Positions 1-9,226 are shown, counted from the first letter of the stretch. The stretch is DNA of 40,546 nucleotides from Verrucomicrobium sp. (GCA_021298285.1 JAJTFN010000074.1:1-40546), one strand, 5' to 3'. Notes: a model not told the origin generated them from the letters alone. A program made the numbers and translations.

Positions 1-1
1 G

Positions 2-1252
2 GTGAAATCCATCCCGCAGCTCGGTGGCGACACCTTCTCCGAGTCGATGGACCGTCTGCCGGCCCTCGACAAGCAGCTCCTGGTCGAGCGCCACCTCATC
101 AGCCGCGAGCATGCGGCCAAGAACGCCGGCAGCGGCATCGTGCTCAACCGTGACGAGGACCTCTGCGTGATGGTCAACGAGGAGGACCACCTGCGGATGC
201 AGGCCCTGCGCCCCGGTCTCCAGCTGCGCCAGGCGTGGACCGCCATCGACGCCGTGGACTCGGCGCTTCAGGAGCGGGTGGAATTCGCGTTCACCGAGCG
301 CTATGGCTTCCTGACCGCCTGCCCGACCAACCTCGGCACCGGCATCCGGGTCAGCGCCATGCTCCACCTGCCGGGCCTGGTGCTGGCCGAGCAGATCAAC
401 CAGATCATCCAGGCCGTCAACAAGCTCGGCCTGGCCGTGCGTGGCCTCTATGGCGAGGGCACCGAGGCCCTGGGCAACGTCTTCCAGGTGTCCAACCAGA
501 TGACCCTCGGCGAGCCCGAGAGCGAGATCGTCGAGCGGATCAACAAGGTGCTCCTGCAGATCATCGAGCACGAGGAGAACGCCCGGATTTCCCAGATGGA
601 GAAGAAGCCCGCCGTGCTCCTCAACCACATCGGCCGGGCCTACGGGGTGCTGTCCAACAGCTGGAGCATCTCCTCCAAGGAGGCGATGAACCTCATCAGT
701 TTCCTCAGGCTGGGGGTCGACCTCGGGGTCTTCGGCCAGACGCCGAAATCCCTGACCGACGAGCTCTTCCTCCGCAGCCAGCCGGCGCATCTGCAGTTGG
801 CCCATCCGCTGCGCGAGAAGCTCGGTTCCGATGAGCGCGACCTGTTCCGCGCCCAGATGCTCCGGGAGCGGACGGCGCTCATCCCCAAGCCCGACCCGCA
901 GGCCCTGCTGCGCCGCCACCCCGGACTGGATGGGGATGGGGGATGGGAAAGGTGCCTGGCGACCATGAAATGCCCAGGAATCCGGCTGCCACCGCGATTC
1001 CGGGGTCCTCCATCAGGGTCCCGCCCCCGGGGTGATCAATCCGGCATGCGGATGCCCAGCTTCTGCGCCGCCTGCATGACGTCCTTGTCGCCCCGGCCCG
1101 ACAGGTTGACCACGATCACCTGGTCCTTGCCCATGGCCGGAGCCCGCTGGATGGCCCCGGCGACCGCGTGGGCGCTTTCCAGGGCCGGAATGATGCCCTC
1201 GAGCTTGGCCAGTCGCAGGAAGGCATCCAGGGCCTCGGTGTCCGTCGCGTAG
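2..1252 (+). CDS. mcsB: Protein-arginine kinase McsB (5' end cut by window; 3' end suspect)
   Basis: This is an ATP:guanido phosphotransferase-family kinase that phosphorylates arginines on proteins, in Firmicutes marking them for ClpCP degradation. The phosphagen-kinase active-site motif [10 protein letters not shown] is visible, with its Cys at about residue 107 of the visible part. The MVNEEDHLR and QPAHLQ stretches are also typical of McsB. Compared with the usual ~350-360 residues, roughly the first 60-70 are missing off the left edge, so the first GTG is probably not the true start. Recognisable McsB sequence ends near position 905, around [11 protein letters not shown]. The frame then stays open to a stop at 1250-1252, adding about 110 residues that run antisense through the 3' end of trpB. 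That tail looks non-genuine. A one-base length change in the G-rich run at 927-952 would bring a TGA at 966-968 into frame. No mcsA or clpC is in view. Confidence 0.85.
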   Translation: MKSIPQLGGDTFSESMDRLPALDKQLLVERHLISREHAAKNAGSGIVLNRDEDLCVMVNEEDHLRMQALRPGLQLRQAWTAIDAVDSALQERVEFAFTERYGFLTACPTNLGTGIRVSAMLHLPGLVLAEQINQIIQAVNKLGLAVRGLYGEGTEALGNVFQVSNQMTLGEPESEIVERINKVLLQIIEHEENARISQMEKKPAVLLNHIGRAYGVLSNSWSISSKEAMNLISFLRLGVDLGVFGQTPKSLTDELFLRSQPAHLQLAHPLREKLGSDERDLFRAQMLRERTALIPKPDPQALLRRHPGLDGDGGWERCLATMKCPGIRLPPRFRGPPSGSRPRGDQSGMRMPSFCAACMTSLSPRPDRLTTITWSLPMAGARWMAPATAWALSRAGMMPSSLASRRKASRASVSVA

Positions 1253-2259
1253 CCGTACTCCACCCGGTTGCGGTCCTTGAGCCAGGCGTGTTCCGGGCCG
1301 ACGGCCGCGTAGTCGAGGCCGGCGCTGACGCTGTGGGTGAGCTGGATCTGCCCGAACTCGTCCTGCAGGATGTAGCTGCGGGTGCCCTGGAGCACGCCCA
1401 GCGAGCCTCCCTGGAAGCGGGCGGCATGCTTCTCGGGCTCGATGCCCTCGCCGCCGGCCTCCACGCCCAGCATCTTCACGGACGGGTCGTTCAGGAACGG
1501 GTAGAACAGGCCGATGGCGTTGGAGCCGCCGCCCACGCAGGCAATGAGCAGGTCGGGGAGGCGTTTCTCGCGCTCGAGGATCTGTGAACGGGCCTCGTCG
1601 CCGATCACCCGGTGGAAGTTGCGGACCATCACGGGGTAGGGGTGGGCCCCGTAGGCCGTGCCCAGGATGTAATGGGTCGACCGCACGTTGGTGACCCAGT
1701 CGCGCATGGCCTCGTTCACCGCCTCCTTGAGGGTCTGCTGGCCGGCCTTCACGGGCACCACCTCGGCCCCGAGCATCTTCATGCGGTAGACGTTGAGCTC
1801 CTGCCGCTTGCAGTCCACCGCGCCCATGTAGATGACGCACTTCATGCCGAACATGGCCGACACCGTGGCCGTGGCGACGCCGTGCTGCCCGGCCCCCGTC
1901 TCGGCGATGATGCGCGTCTTGCCCATCCGCCGCGCCAGAAGCACCTGGCCCATGGCGTTGTTGATCTTGTGCGCCCCCGTGTGCAGGAGGTCCTCGCGCT
2001 TGAGGTAGATGCGCGCCCCGCCCAGCGAGCGGGTCAGGCGCTCGGCGAAGTAGAGCGGCGTGGGCCGGCCGACGAACTCGCGCAGGTAGTAGTCGAGCTC
2101 GCGCTGGAACTCCGGGTCCTGTTGCGCCCGCCAGTACTCGTCCTCGAGCTGCTGCAGCGGATGCACGAGGGTCTCGGGCACGTAGCGCCCGCCGAACGGC
2201 CCGAAATGGCCGGTCGTGTCGGGCATGGACGGTGAGGCGAAGTCGGTGGCGGATGTCAT
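1036..2259 (-). CDS. trpB: Tryptophan synthase beta chain
   Basis: This PLP enzyme condenses indole with L-serine to give tryptophan, as the beta subunit of the cytoplasmic alpha2-beta2 complex. The 407-residue length is normal for TrpB. The PLP-binding lysine lies in [13 protein letters not shown] (about residue 98), and the phosphate-binding glycine loop GGGSNAIG is present further on. The N-terminus ([14 protein letters not shown]) matches the family's conserved start, supporting the ATG at 2257-2259. The gene ends convergently with mcsB and starts 40 bases after the prfC remnant on the same strand. trpA and the other trp genes are not in the window, so pathway operon context cannot be judged. 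No frame problems are seen. Confidence 0.96.
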   Translation of the reverse strand: MTSATDFASPSMPDTTGHFGPFGGRYVPETLVHPLQQLEDEYWRAQQDPEFQRELDYYLREFVGRPTPLYFAERLTRSLGGARIYLKREDLLHTGAHKINNAMGQVLLARRMGKTRIIAETGAGQHGVATATVSAMFGMKCVIYMGAVDCKRQELNVYRMKMLGAEVVPVKAGQQTLKEAVNEAMRDWVTNVRSTHYILGTAYGAHPYPVMVRNFHRVIGDEARSQILEREKRLPDLLIACVGGGSNAIGLFYPFLNDPSVKMLGVEAGGEGIEPEKHAARFQGGSLGVLQGTRSYILQDEFGQIQLTHSVSAGLDYAAVGPEHAWLKDRNRVEYGYATDTEALDAFLRLAKLEGIIPALESAHAVAGAIQRAPAMGKDQVIVVNLSGRGDKDVMQAAQKLGIRMPD

Positions 2260-2299
2260 GGTCGGTCGTATCGGGAAAGGGGTGCCGTGGCGCCGCTCG

Positions 2300-3145
2300 T
2301 CAATCGTCGTGGCGGCGGGGTGGCGCCAGCGCGGTCAGCGGCAGGGAGGGGTGGTTCTGGGCGAAGTACCCGAGGGACCACTCGCTGGGGAAGAGGATCA
2401 CGGGGTTGGAATCCATGTCGAAGGCGAATCGGGCGCCGGTCGGCAGCGCGATGGAATCCAGCGATTCGGGCGGCGTGCCCGGCGGCAGCCACCGGACGGC
2501 CGTGAACGGCGCGCTCTCGCGGCGGGTCTCGGCGTTGTATTCGGTCTCCAGCCGGTATTGCAGCACCTCGAACTGCAGCGGTCCCACCGCCGCCAGCAGC
2601 GGCACCCGGCTGGCCGTGTCCTTGAGGTGGAAGGCCTGCGCGACGCCCTCGAGCAGCAACTGGTCGAGGCCCTGGCGGAACTGCTTGAACTTCGCCGTGT
2701 TGGGGTTGTGGAAATATTCGAAGACCTCGGGCGTGAAGCGCGGGATCTCGTCGAAGCGGATCGAGGGGTCGGTGCTGAGCGTGTCGCCGATGCCGAAGCC
2801 GTCGTGCCCCACCAGGCCGATGATGTCCCCGGGATAGGCCTCGTCCACGGTCTCGCGCTCATTGCCGAAGAGCTTGTGCGAGGAGCTCAGCCGGACCTTC
2901 CGGCCCGACTGGACGTGGAACACGGTCATGTCGCGCTCGAACTTCCCGCTGACGATGCGCACGAAGGCGATGCGGTCGCGGTGCTTCGGATCCATGTTGG
3001 CCTGGATCTTGAAGATGAAGCCCGAGAACTGCGGGTGTTCCGGGGCGATGAGTCGGCCGTCGTTCACTTGGATGCGGAGAGTGGCCCCGCCGACCCTGCG
3101 TGACAATTGCCGGCTTTCAGGTCGGCCCGATCGGACCCATCGCAA
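2300..3145 (-). pseudogene. prfC: Peptide chain release factor 3, 3' remnant lacking the GTPase domain
   Basis: RF3 is a translational GTPase of about 530 residues that recycles RF1/RF2 from the ribosome. Only the C-terminal half is here. Similarity starts near position 3070 (NDGRLIAPEHPQFSGF) and covers the domain II signature FKIQANMDPKHRDR, EEAYPGDI-like VDEAYPGDIIGL and VGPLQFEVLQYRL through to a normal stop. The whole N-terminal G domain (P-loop, switch regions, NKxD) is absent. The residues before about 3070 are the 3' end of mutY read in another frame, and the formal TTG start at 3143-3145 is probably meaningless. The join to mutY looks like a deletion of about 0.85 kb or an assembly join. 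A protein made from it could not bind GTP as RF3 does. Confidence 0.85.
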
Positions 3146-4290
3146 GGATCAGCCTTTCCGTGCCGTCCATCGGCGGGCAACCGGCCCGCGAGCTTCCGGT
3201 GCGCCGAGGTCAGGGGCAGTGCCTCGAGCTCGTCGGGCCTCGCCCAGAGCCAGGTTCCGGCCGGACCGTTGCCGACCCCGGCCGGAGGTCCGGCCACCCG
3301 GGCCAGGAGCACCCGCTGGGTGATCCGGTACCGGGTGATGGTGTGGCGCAGGTCGGGCAAGGTGACCCAGGCCCGGGGATCGACCCCCAGGTGGTGGCTG
3401 AGCAACGGTCCCGGCGCCTCGTCGGCAGCCGTCTCCCAGCTCGGGAATTCCCAGAAGCCTCGGTTCACGCCGGTTTCCTCGCGGAGCCGCAGCAGCAACC
3501 GCCCGGCGTGCTCGACGATGCCGGTCGCGTAGAATCTGGGCGTCGAGGCCACCCGGGGCGCCAGCTCCGGGAACCGCCCGGTCTCGCCCCGGAGCCGGGC
3601 GAGGCAGGCGTTGGAGACCGGGCAGGCCGCACAGTCCGGGGTCGGGCCCGGGGTGCACACCATGGCCCCGAGTTCCATCAGCGCCTGGTTGAGGCGCGAG
3701 CATCGGGCCGCGCCCAGCCCGTCGCTCCGATGGGCGATGCGCACCAGCCGGCCGGCCAGCGCCCAAAGGTCGCGGTTCACCGGGGAGGACCTCGGATCGC
3801 CCCCGAGGGCGGACCATCGTGTGAGCACACGCATCACGTTGCCGTCCAGCAGCGGCTCGGGCAGGTCGAACGCGATGGAGGCGATGGCGCCGGCGGTGTA
3901 AGGGCCGATTCCCGGCAACGCCCGCAGACCCGCCACGTCGCGCGGGAAGACCCCACCGAGATCCCCGACGATGCGGCGGGCGGCCTGTTGGAGGTTCCGG
4001 GCCCGGGAGTAGTAGCCGAGTCCCTCCCAAAGCCTGAGCACCACCTCCGCCGGGGCCGCCGCCAGTTCGTGCACCCCCGGGAGACGCTCCATCCAGCGCG
4101 TCCAGTAGGGGATCACGGTCTGCACCTGGGTCTGTTGCAGCATGATCTCGGAAACCCACACGGCGTACGGATCCCGCGTGCGCCGCCAGGGCAGGTCACG
4201 GGCGTTCCGGTCGAACCATTCGACGAGTTGCCGGACGACCACGCCGGTCGTCTGGTCCGTCTCCTCGGTCTCGATTTGTCCGGTGGCCAT
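3064..4290 (-). CDS. mutY: A/G-specific adenine DNA glycosylase MutY
   Basis: MutY removes adenine mispaired with 8-oxoguanine in base excision repair. The catalytic Glu is in WVSEIMLQQTQV (about residue 48), the helix-hairpin-helix is LPGIGPYTAGAIAS (about 125-138), and the catalytic Asp is in LLDGNVMRV (about 149). The [4Fe-4S] cysteines are at about 212, 220, 223 and 229. The C-terminal NUDIX-like domain that recognises 8-oxoG follows, ending near KLAGRL. I chose ATG 4288-4290 because the glycosylase domain begins shortly after it; the frame stays open upstream to 4488 but that part is not MutY-like and would overlap rnhC. The first cysteine spacing is C-X7-C where well-known MutYs have C-X6-C. 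A 35-40-residue tail after the last recognisable motif runs into the prfC remnant and may be read-through at the join. Divergent from rnhC. Confidence 0.92.
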   Translation of the reverse strand: MATGQIETEETDQTTGVVVRQLVEWFDRNARDLPWRRTRDPYAVWVSEIMLQQTQVQTVIPYWTRWMERLPGVHELAAAPAEVVLRLWEGLGYYSRARNLQQAARRIVGDLGGVFPRDVAGLRALPGIGPYTAGAIASIAFDLPEPLLDGNVMRVLTRWSALGGDPRSSPVNRDLWALAGRLVRIAHRSDGLGAARCSRLNQALMELGAMVCTPGPTPDCAACPVSNACLARLRGETGRFPELAPRVASTPRFYATGIVEHAGRLLLRLREETGVNRGFWEFPSWETAADEAPGPLLSHHLGVDPRAWVTLPDLRHTITRYRITQRVLLARVAGPPAGVGNGPAGTWLWARPDELEALPLTSAHRKLAGRLPADGRHGKADPCDGSDRADLKAGNCHAGSAGPLSASK

Positions 4291-4466
4291 GCGTCCGCAG
4301 GCTGGCAGGCGGCGGGGGAGCGTTCCAGCCCCGGTTGGTTGCTCGCGCGGGTCCTCACGTGTCCGCTGCCCGCCCGGAGTGCCCGGCCCCACCCACGACA
4401 GTGATCCTTGAGACGCCGCCGAATTCGGGCTCGACAGCGGCCGGGTGGACCGGAACACGGTCGAGC

Positions 4467-5403
4467 GTGACCTGCCACACCGCCACATTGACCCCGGAGC
4501 AGTCCGCGCGGCTCGAGGAGCATTTGCGATCGGGCGGATACCAGCTGCGGGAGGTGCCGCATGCCCGCGTCGCCGGCGTGAAGCCGGACCTCAACGTGAC
4601 CTTGTACCGGAGCGGCAAGCTGGTGGTGCAGGGCAAGGGGACCCGCGACTTCGTGGAGTTCGTCCTGGAGCCCGAGATCCTCGGCGCAGCCAGGCTGGGC
4701 TACGAGGCGGTCCTCGACCCGACCCTGATGGAGCCTCGCATCGGCGTCGACGAGTCCGGCAAGGGCGACTTCTTCGGTCCCCTCTGCGTCGCCGCGGTCT
4801 ACGTCAACGCCCCGGTGCTCCAGGCCTGGAGCGCGGCCGGCATCCGGGATTCGAAGACCGTCGGCAGTGATGCGGCGATCGCGCGACTCGATGCCGTCAT
4901 CCGCGGGACACCACGAGGCCTACAACCGGCTGCATGAGCGCCACGGCTCGGTCAACACCGTGCTGGCCTGGGGGCATGCCCGCGCCATCGAGAACCTGCT
5001 CGAGCGTGGCCCGCTGCTCGACCCTCCGCCCCTCCGTGCGGTCAGCGACCAGTTCGCCTCCACCAAGTCCACCGTGGAACGTGCCCTCATGCCGCTCGGA
5101 CGTTCCCTCACCCTGGTGCAGCGCCACCGGGCCGAGGAGGATGCCGCCGTCGCCGCCGCGTCCATCGTCGCGCGCAACGAGTACCTCGAACGCATGAAGC
5201 GTCTCGAGAAAGACCACGGCATGCCTCTGCCTCGCGGTGCCTCCGCCGCCGTTGAGCAGGCAGCCCGTGAGCTCGTTGCCCGGCATGGGGCCGAGGTCCT
5301 TCCAAGGGTCGCCAAGATGCACTTCCGCACGCGGTATCGGGTCCTCGGACAGCCTGAGCCGCCGGCCAATCCATGGGCCCCGCGCGGCCGCCCCAAGGGA
5401 TGA
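4467..5403 (+). pseudogene. rnhC: Ribonuclease HIII, broken by a frameshift with missing segment
   Basis: RNase HIII cleaves RNA in RNA/DNA hybrids. The first part reads from GTG 4467 and carries the N-terminal substrate-binding domain (GKLVVQGKGTRDFVEFVLEP) and the catalytic signature GVDESGKGDFFGPL, then RDSKTVGSD. This frame ends at a TGA at 4935-4937. The family sequence resumes in the next frame from about 4909 (HEAYNRLHERHGSVNTVLAWGHA) and runs through AAASIVARNEYL to a TGA at 5401-5403. By family comparison about 12-14 residues that should join VIRG to HEAYNRL are absent, so a net loss near 38-41 bases fits the frame change better than a single-base indel. Start choice: GTG 4467 puts the protein at MTCHTATLTPEQSARL, like RnhC N-termini. 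An ATG is not available nearby. Whether the break is real or an assembly gap cannot be decided here. Confidence 0.85.
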
Positions 5404-5463
5404 GCCGCAGCCGCCATCCCGGGGCCTTCCCGGGGTCACCACGAAAAAACTTTCAGAAAAGTA

Positions 5464-5491
5464 TTGAAGGTCCCTGCCGACCGCATAGGCT
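5464..5491 (+). promoter_or_regulatory. Candidate sigma-70 promoter for the ribosomal block
   Basis: TTGAAG (5464-5469) and TAGGCT (5486-5491) are separated by 16 bases in the 214-base gap between rnhC and rplB. They match the -35 and -10 consensus at 4/6 and 3/6 positions. A transcript would begin about 120 bases before the proposed rplB start. The same ATAGGCT heptamer recurs before map at 14430-14436. Prediction from sequence only. Confidence 0.4.
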
Positions 5492-5580
5492 CTGCGCTCC
5501 GTTTCTCACCTCCCGGTGATAGACGAACCGCACCGCCGAAAACCGAGTCGCCCGACGCGACAGGGAGTGATGGCGGGGCA

Positions 5581-5601
5581 CACGAGGACATGCGTCCCGT
5601 G
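5581..5601 (+). promoter_or_regulatory. Leader hairpin just upstream of rplB
   Basis: CACGAGGAC and GTCCCGTG form an eight-pair stem with one bulged A (5585) and an ATGC tetraloop (5590-5593). It ends 16 bases before the proposed GTG start of rplB. Its place in the leader of a ribosomal-protein transcript suggests autoregulation by a ribosomal protein, but I recognise no known family. Confidence 0.3.
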
Positions 5602-5617
5602 CAACGGATATTTTGCA

Positions 5618-6466
5618 GTGAAAACGTTTAGACCGCTTACGCCGTCCACACGGTATCTGACCGTGCAGGACTATTCGGACATCACGAAAGTGGGTCCGGA
5701 GAAGTCCTTGGTTTACACCAGGAAGAAGACAGGGGGCCGCAACAACTACGGCCGGGTCACCGTCCGTGCCCGCGGCGGCGGCCACAAGCAGAAGGTCCGC
5801 ACCGTGGACTTCCGCCGGAACAAGATCGGCATCGAGGCGAAGGTCATCGCCGTCGAGTACGATCCGATCCGCAGCGCCCGTCTGGCCCTCCTCGAGTACG
5901 CCGACAAGGAACGTCGATACATCGTCTGCCCCGACGGCCTGACCGTGGGTGCCACCGTGATGAGTGGTCCGAGCGCCCCGCCCAGCGTGGGCAACGCGCT
6001 GCCCCTCTCCAAGATCCCCGTCGGCATCGCGATCCACAACATCGAGATCATCCCGGGCAAGGGTGGGCAGCTGGTCCGGTCCGCCGGCTCATCGGCCACC
6101 CTGATGTCCCGAGACGCCGGCTACGCCCAGCTCCGGCTTCCCTCCGGCGAGATCCGCAAGTTCCACGAGGATTGCATGGTCACCGTCGGATCGGTCGGCA
6201 ATGCCCAGTTTGAGAACATCGTCCTCGGCAAGGCCGGCCGTGCGATCCACCGCGGAATCCGCCCGCTGACCCGCGGTATGGCCCGCAACCCGGTCGATCA
6301 CCCCAACGGTGGCGGTCAGGGCAAGTCCAAGGGCGGTGGTGGACGCCAGCACCTGGCCTCCCCGTGGGGCGTGCTCTCCAAGGGCTTCCGCACCCGCAAG
6401 AAGTACAAACTCTCCAACCGGTTCATCGTGGTTCGTCGCGACGGCCGTCCAATGAAGCAAAAGTAA
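5618..6466 (+). CDS. rplB: 50S ribosomal protein L2
   Basis: L2 binds 23S rRNA and helps shape the peptidyl-transferase centre. The body is typical: FRPLTPSTRYLTVQDYSDIT near the start, RARGGGHKQKVRTVDFRRNK, and the conserved C-terminal region GVAMNPVDHPHGGG-like, here GMARNPVDHPNGGGQGKSKG. From GTG 5618 the product is 282 residues, close to the usual 274-280. The start is uncertain: no clear Shine-Dalgarno precedes GTG 5618, whereas several downstream genes have good ones. An in-frame ATG at 5570, preceded by AGGGAG at only 2 bases, would add 16 residues unlike L2. It is the first gene of the ribosomal block here; the usual rpsJ-rplC-rplD-rplW upstream set is replaced by rnhC. rpsS follows after 6 bases. 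Confidence 0.95.
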   Translation: MKTFRPLTPSTRYLTVQDYSDITKVGPEKSLVYTRKKTGGRNNYGRVTVRARGGGHKQKVRTVDFRRNKIGIEAKVIAVEYDPIRSARLALLEYADKERRYIVCPDGLTVGATVMSGPSAPPSVGNALPLSKIPVGIAIHNIEIIPGKGGQLVRSAGSSATLMSRDAGYAQLRLPSGEIRKFHEDCMVTVGSVGNAQFENIVLGKAGRAIHRGIRPLTRGMARNPVDHPNGGGQGKSKGGGGRQHLASPWGVLSKGFRTRKKYKLSNRFIVVRRDGRPMKQK

Positions 6467-6472
6467 GCTGTT

Positions 6473-6754
6473 ATGGCCCGTTCCCTCAAAAAAGGTCCGT
6501 TCATCGACGGCCATCTGCTCTCCAAGGTCGAAAAGGCCCAGGCTGCCAAGTCCAAGGCTCCCATCAAGACCTGGTCCCGCCGATCGACCATCACGCCCGA
6601 GTTCGTGGGTCTGACCGTCAGCGTCCACAACGGCCGCGCCTTCAGCCCGATCTTCGTGACGGAGAACATGGTGGGTCACAAGCTCGGCGAATTCGCCTTC
6701 ACCCGCACCTTCAAGAAGCACGGCGCCCACACTGCCAAGGCCGAAGCCAAGTAG
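6473..6754 (+). CDS. rpsS: 30S ribosomal protein S19
   Basis: S19 binds 16S rRNA in the 30S head with S13. The 93-residue length is normal, and the family start [15 protein letters not shown] and the stretch [23 protein letters not shown] are clear. The C-terminal [15 protein letters not shown] is also typical. It lies between rplB (6-base gap) and rplV (56-base gap), as in the standard S10 operon order. Confidence 0.97.
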   Translation: MARSLKKGPFIDGHLLSKVEKAQAAKSKAPIKTWSRRSTITPEFVGLTVSVHNGRAFSPIFVTENMVGHKLGEFAFTRTFKKHGAHTAKAEAK

Positions 6755-6810
6755 GCGACGGAACGCACGCCAAGGTCCACCCACAGGTCCAGCCAAAAGG
6801 AACCCAAGCC

Positions 6811-7146
6811 ATGGAAGTCCAGGCCATTCTCAAGAATTTCAGGATGTCACCGCAGAAAGTCCGCGAGGTCGTTCGCCAGGTCCAGGGCCTGCGCGCGGTC
6901 GATGCGCTCGCGGTGCTCAAGGTCGTGCCCCGCAAGTCGGCTCGCGCCGTTGCCAAGACCCTCGCGTCGGCCATCGCCAACGCCGAGAACAACCACGGCC
7001 TCAAGGCTGACTCGCTCGTCGTGCATCGGGCCTATGCCCAGACCGCCGGCAGCATCAAGCGCTTCATCCCGAAGGCACGCGGATCGGCCGGGCCGATCCT
7101 CAAGCGGAGCAGCCACATCAAGATCATCCTCACCGACAAGCAATAA
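6811..7146 (+). CDS. rplV: 50S ribosomal protein L22
   Basis: L22 lines the polypeptide exit tunnel. From ATG 6811 the protein is 111 residues, the normal size, starting [20 protein letters not shown]. The C-terminal part includes the tunnel-loop region [20 protein letters not shown]. The frame is open far upstream across rpsS, but that part is not L22. The 56-base gap from rpsS is the largest early gap in the block and shows no clear signal. rpsC follows after one base, so coupling is likely. Confidence 0.96.
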   Translation: MEVQAILKNFRMSPQKVREVVRQVQGLRAVDALAVLKVVPRKSARAVAKTLASAIANAENNHGLKADSLVVHRAYAQTAGSIKRFIPKARGSAGPILKRSSHIKIILTDKQ

Positions 7147-7147
7147 C

Positions 7148-7855
7148 ATGGGCCAGAAAACCAATCCTATCGGTCTGCGGGTCCCCGTGAACCGCGAGTG
7201 GCGTTCCAAGTGGTATGCCAACAAGAAAGACTTCGGTGGTCTGCTCGTCGAGGACATCGCCATCCGCACCGCACTCAAGAAGAAGCTCGGTTCCGCGGCG
7301 ATTCCCAAGATCCACATCGAGCGCGCCGCCAACCGTTGCCGGGTCACGATCTTCACGGCCCGTCCGGGTGTGGTCATCGGCCGCAAGGGGTCCGAGATCG
7401 ACAAGCTCAAGGAGGAACTCTCCAAGCTGACCGGCAAGGACGTCTACGTCGACATCCAGGAGGTCAAGAACGAGAAGGCCGACGCCCAACTCGTGGCCGA
7501 GAACATCGCCGTGCAGCTGGAGCGCCGCATCGGGTTCCGCCGGGCCATGAAGAAGGCTGTCCAGGAAGCCCGCATGATGGAAGGTGTCGAGGGCATCAAG
7601 ATCCGCTGCGCCGGTCGTCTGGGCGGCGCCGAGATCGCCCGTGTCGAGATGTACCACGAGGGCCGTGTGCCGCTGCACACCCTGCGTGCCAACATCGACT
7701 ACGGCTTCGCCGAGGCCAGCACGATGTACGGCAAACTCGGGGTCAAGTGCTGGATCTGCAAGGGCGAGATGAAGAAGACCGACAAGGTCGACGCCCGCAA
7801 GGCAGACAATCGTAGGGCCGAGGACCAGCGTCCCGAGGCCATGCTGGTCAAGTAA
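7148..7855 (+). CDS. rpsC: 30S ribosomal protein S3
   Basis: S3 sits at the mRNA entry channel of the 30S subunit. The 235-residue product begins [20 protein letters not shown]. It has the type-2 KH domain with its loop in [19 protein letters not shown] (about residues 75-95), then the C-terminal domain with [31 protein letters not shown] in two adjoining stretches. The ATG at 7148 is one base after the rplV stop, which suggests translational coupling. A charged tail of about 20 residues ([18 protein letters not shown]) is slightly longer than the core family end. Confidence 0.97.
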   Translation: MGQKTNPIGLRVPVNREWRSKWYANKKDFGGLLVEDIAIRTALKKKLGSAAIPKIHIERAANRCRVTIFTARPGVVIGRKGSEIDKLKEELSKLTGKDVYVDIQEVKNEKADAQLVAENIAVQLERRIGFRRAMKKAVQEARMMEGVEGIKIRCAGRLGGAEIARVEMYHEGRVPLHTLRANIDYGFAEASTMYGKLGVKCWICKGEMKKTDKVDARKADNRRAEDQRPEAMLVK

Positions 7856-7883
7856 CAACCACCTTTCTTCCAGGAGACCGTTT

Positions 7884-8303
7884 ATGGCATTGATGCCGGC
7901 TAGGGTAAAGTATCGCAAAATGCAGCGCGGAAGCCGCACGGGTCTGGCTTCCCGCGGCAACACCGTCGCCTTCGGTGAGTATGGCCTCCAGTCGCTGGAG
8001 CGTTGCTGGATGGACACCAAGCAGATCGAGGCGGCCCGTGTGGCGATCACCCGCTACATGAAGCGTCGCGGCAAGGTCTGGATCCGGATCTTCCCGGACA
8101 AGTCCTTCACCAAGAAGCCGCTCGAAGTCCGAATGGGCACGGGCAAGGGCGGTGTCGAGTCCTGGGTGGCGGTGATCCGCCCCGCCAGCGTCCTCTTTGA
8201 GGTCGACGGCGTTCCCGAGGCGATCGCCCGCGAGGCGATGCGCCTGGCTTCGACCAAGCTGCCGATTTCCACCAAGTTCATTTCACGCCACAAGATGGGT
8301 TGA
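7884..8303 (+). CDS. rplP: 50S ribosomal protein L16
   Basis: L16 helps position A-site tRNA in the 50S subunit. The 139-residue product starts [16 protein letters not shown] and contains the family stretches [18 protein letters not shown] and [20 protein letters not shown], ending [15 protein letters not shown] good Shine-Dalgarno AGGAG (7872-7876) lies 7 bases before the ATG and confirms the start. It sits between rpsC and rpmC in standard order. Confidence 0.97.
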   Translation: MALMPARVKYRKMQRGSRTGLASRGNTVAFGEYGLQSLERCWMDTKQIEAARVAITRYMKRRGKVWIRIFPDKSFTKKPLEVRMGTGKGGVESWVAVIRPASVLFEVDGVPEAIAREAMRLASTKLPISTKFISRHKMG

Positions 8304-8311
8304 GGACGACC

Positions 8312-8515
8312 ATGGCCAAATCCAATTTCAAAGACATGACGGCTGCCGAGATCGGCGCCAAGTGCCGCGAGTTGCGGCAGGAGTTGTTCAACCTCCGCCT
8401 CCAGCAGGCGACCGCCCGGCTCGAGAAGCCGCATCGGATCCGGGACATCCGCCGTGAGGTCGCTCGCGGCGAGACCCAGATGAGCCAATTGAGCCGAGTT
8501 TCGAAGAAATCCTGA
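8312..8515 (+). CDS. rpmC: 50S ribosomal protein L29
   Basis: L29 is a small two-helix protein next to the tunnel exit. From ATG 8312 it is 67 residues, the normal size, with the signature [20 protein letters not shown] and [17 protein letters not shown]. An upstream in-frame start at 8300 would overlap the end of rplP and is less family-like. Gap to rplP is 8 bases. Confidence 0.95.
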   Translation: MAKSNFKDMTAAEIGAKCRELRQELFNLRLQQATARLEKPHRIRDIRREVARGETQMSQLSRVSKKS

Positions 8516-8532
8516 CCCATATCCTGATCCGT

Positions 8533-8814
8533 ATGTCACAGACATCCACAGAACGCGGACACCGGAAGGAGCGCATCGGCGAGGTCGTCTCCAACAAGAT
8601 GGAGAAGACCATCGTCGTGAAGGTGGAGCGCCGTTTCCGCCATCCGCAGTACCGCAAGGTGGTCACGAGCTTCAAGAAGCTGTACGCCCACGACGAGACC
8701 AAGCGGGCCCAGGTGGGTGACCTGGTCCGAATCCAAGAGACTCGCCCGCTGTCCAAGCTCAAGGCTTGGCGGTTGGTCGACGTGCTCAATCCGGACGGTT
8801 CCGTCAAAAACTAA
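8533..8814 (+). CDS. rpsQ: 30S ribosomal protein S17
   Basis: S17 is a primary 16S rRNA binder with an OB fold. The 93-residue product has the family signature [19 protein letters not shown] near the start, then [19 protein letters not shown] and [23 protein letters not shown] 8533 follows the rpmC stop by 17 bases. Length and motifs are normal. Confidence 0.96.
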   Translation: MSQTSTERGHRKERIGEVVSNKMEKTIVVKVERRFRHPQYRKVVTSFKKLYAHDETKRAQVGDLVRIQETRPLSKLKAWRLVDVLNPDGSVKN

Positions 8815-8828
8815 CGGAGGCATTTTTC

Positions 8829-9194
8829 ATGATCCAAATTCGTTCGAGCCTGGATGTCGCTGACAACACGGGCGCCAAGGTGGCCTGGGCCATCGGTGTG
8901 CTGGGGAGCAACCAGCCGTACGCCCACGTCGGCGACGTGATCAAGGTCCACATCAAGGAGGCTGCCCCGGACGGTACCGTCAAGAAGGGCGAGGTCCAGA
9001 ATGCCGTCATCGTCCGCACGAGGCACCCGGTGCGTCGCAGCGACGGGTCCTACGTCCGTTTCGACCGCAATGCGGTGGTCATCATCGACAAGGAAAACAA
9101 CCCCCGCGGCACCCGCATCTTCGGGCCTGTGGCCCGCGAACTGCGCGAGAAGCGCTTCATGAAGATCATCTCGCTCGCGCCTGAGGTGATCTGA
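8829..9194 (+). CDS. rplN: 50S ribosomal protein L14
   Basis: L14 lies at the subunit interface. The 121-residue protein begins [17 protein letters not shown] and contains the family stretches [21 protein letters not shown] and [31 protein letters not shown] in adjoining segments. GGAGG (8816-8820) lies 8 bases upstream and fixes the start; the longer open frame from 8766 overlaps rpsQ and is not L14-like. Its length is one residue under the common 122. Confidence 0.97.
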   Translation: MIQIRSSLDVADNTGAKVAWAIGVLGSNQPYAHVGDVIKVHIKEAAPDGTVKKGEVQNAVIVRTRHPVRRSDGSYVRFDRNAVVIIDKENNPRGTRIFGPVARELREKRFMKIISLAPEVI

Positions 9195-9226
9195 ACCGAA
9201 ACGATCCGATCCGGAGAAGTACCGAC

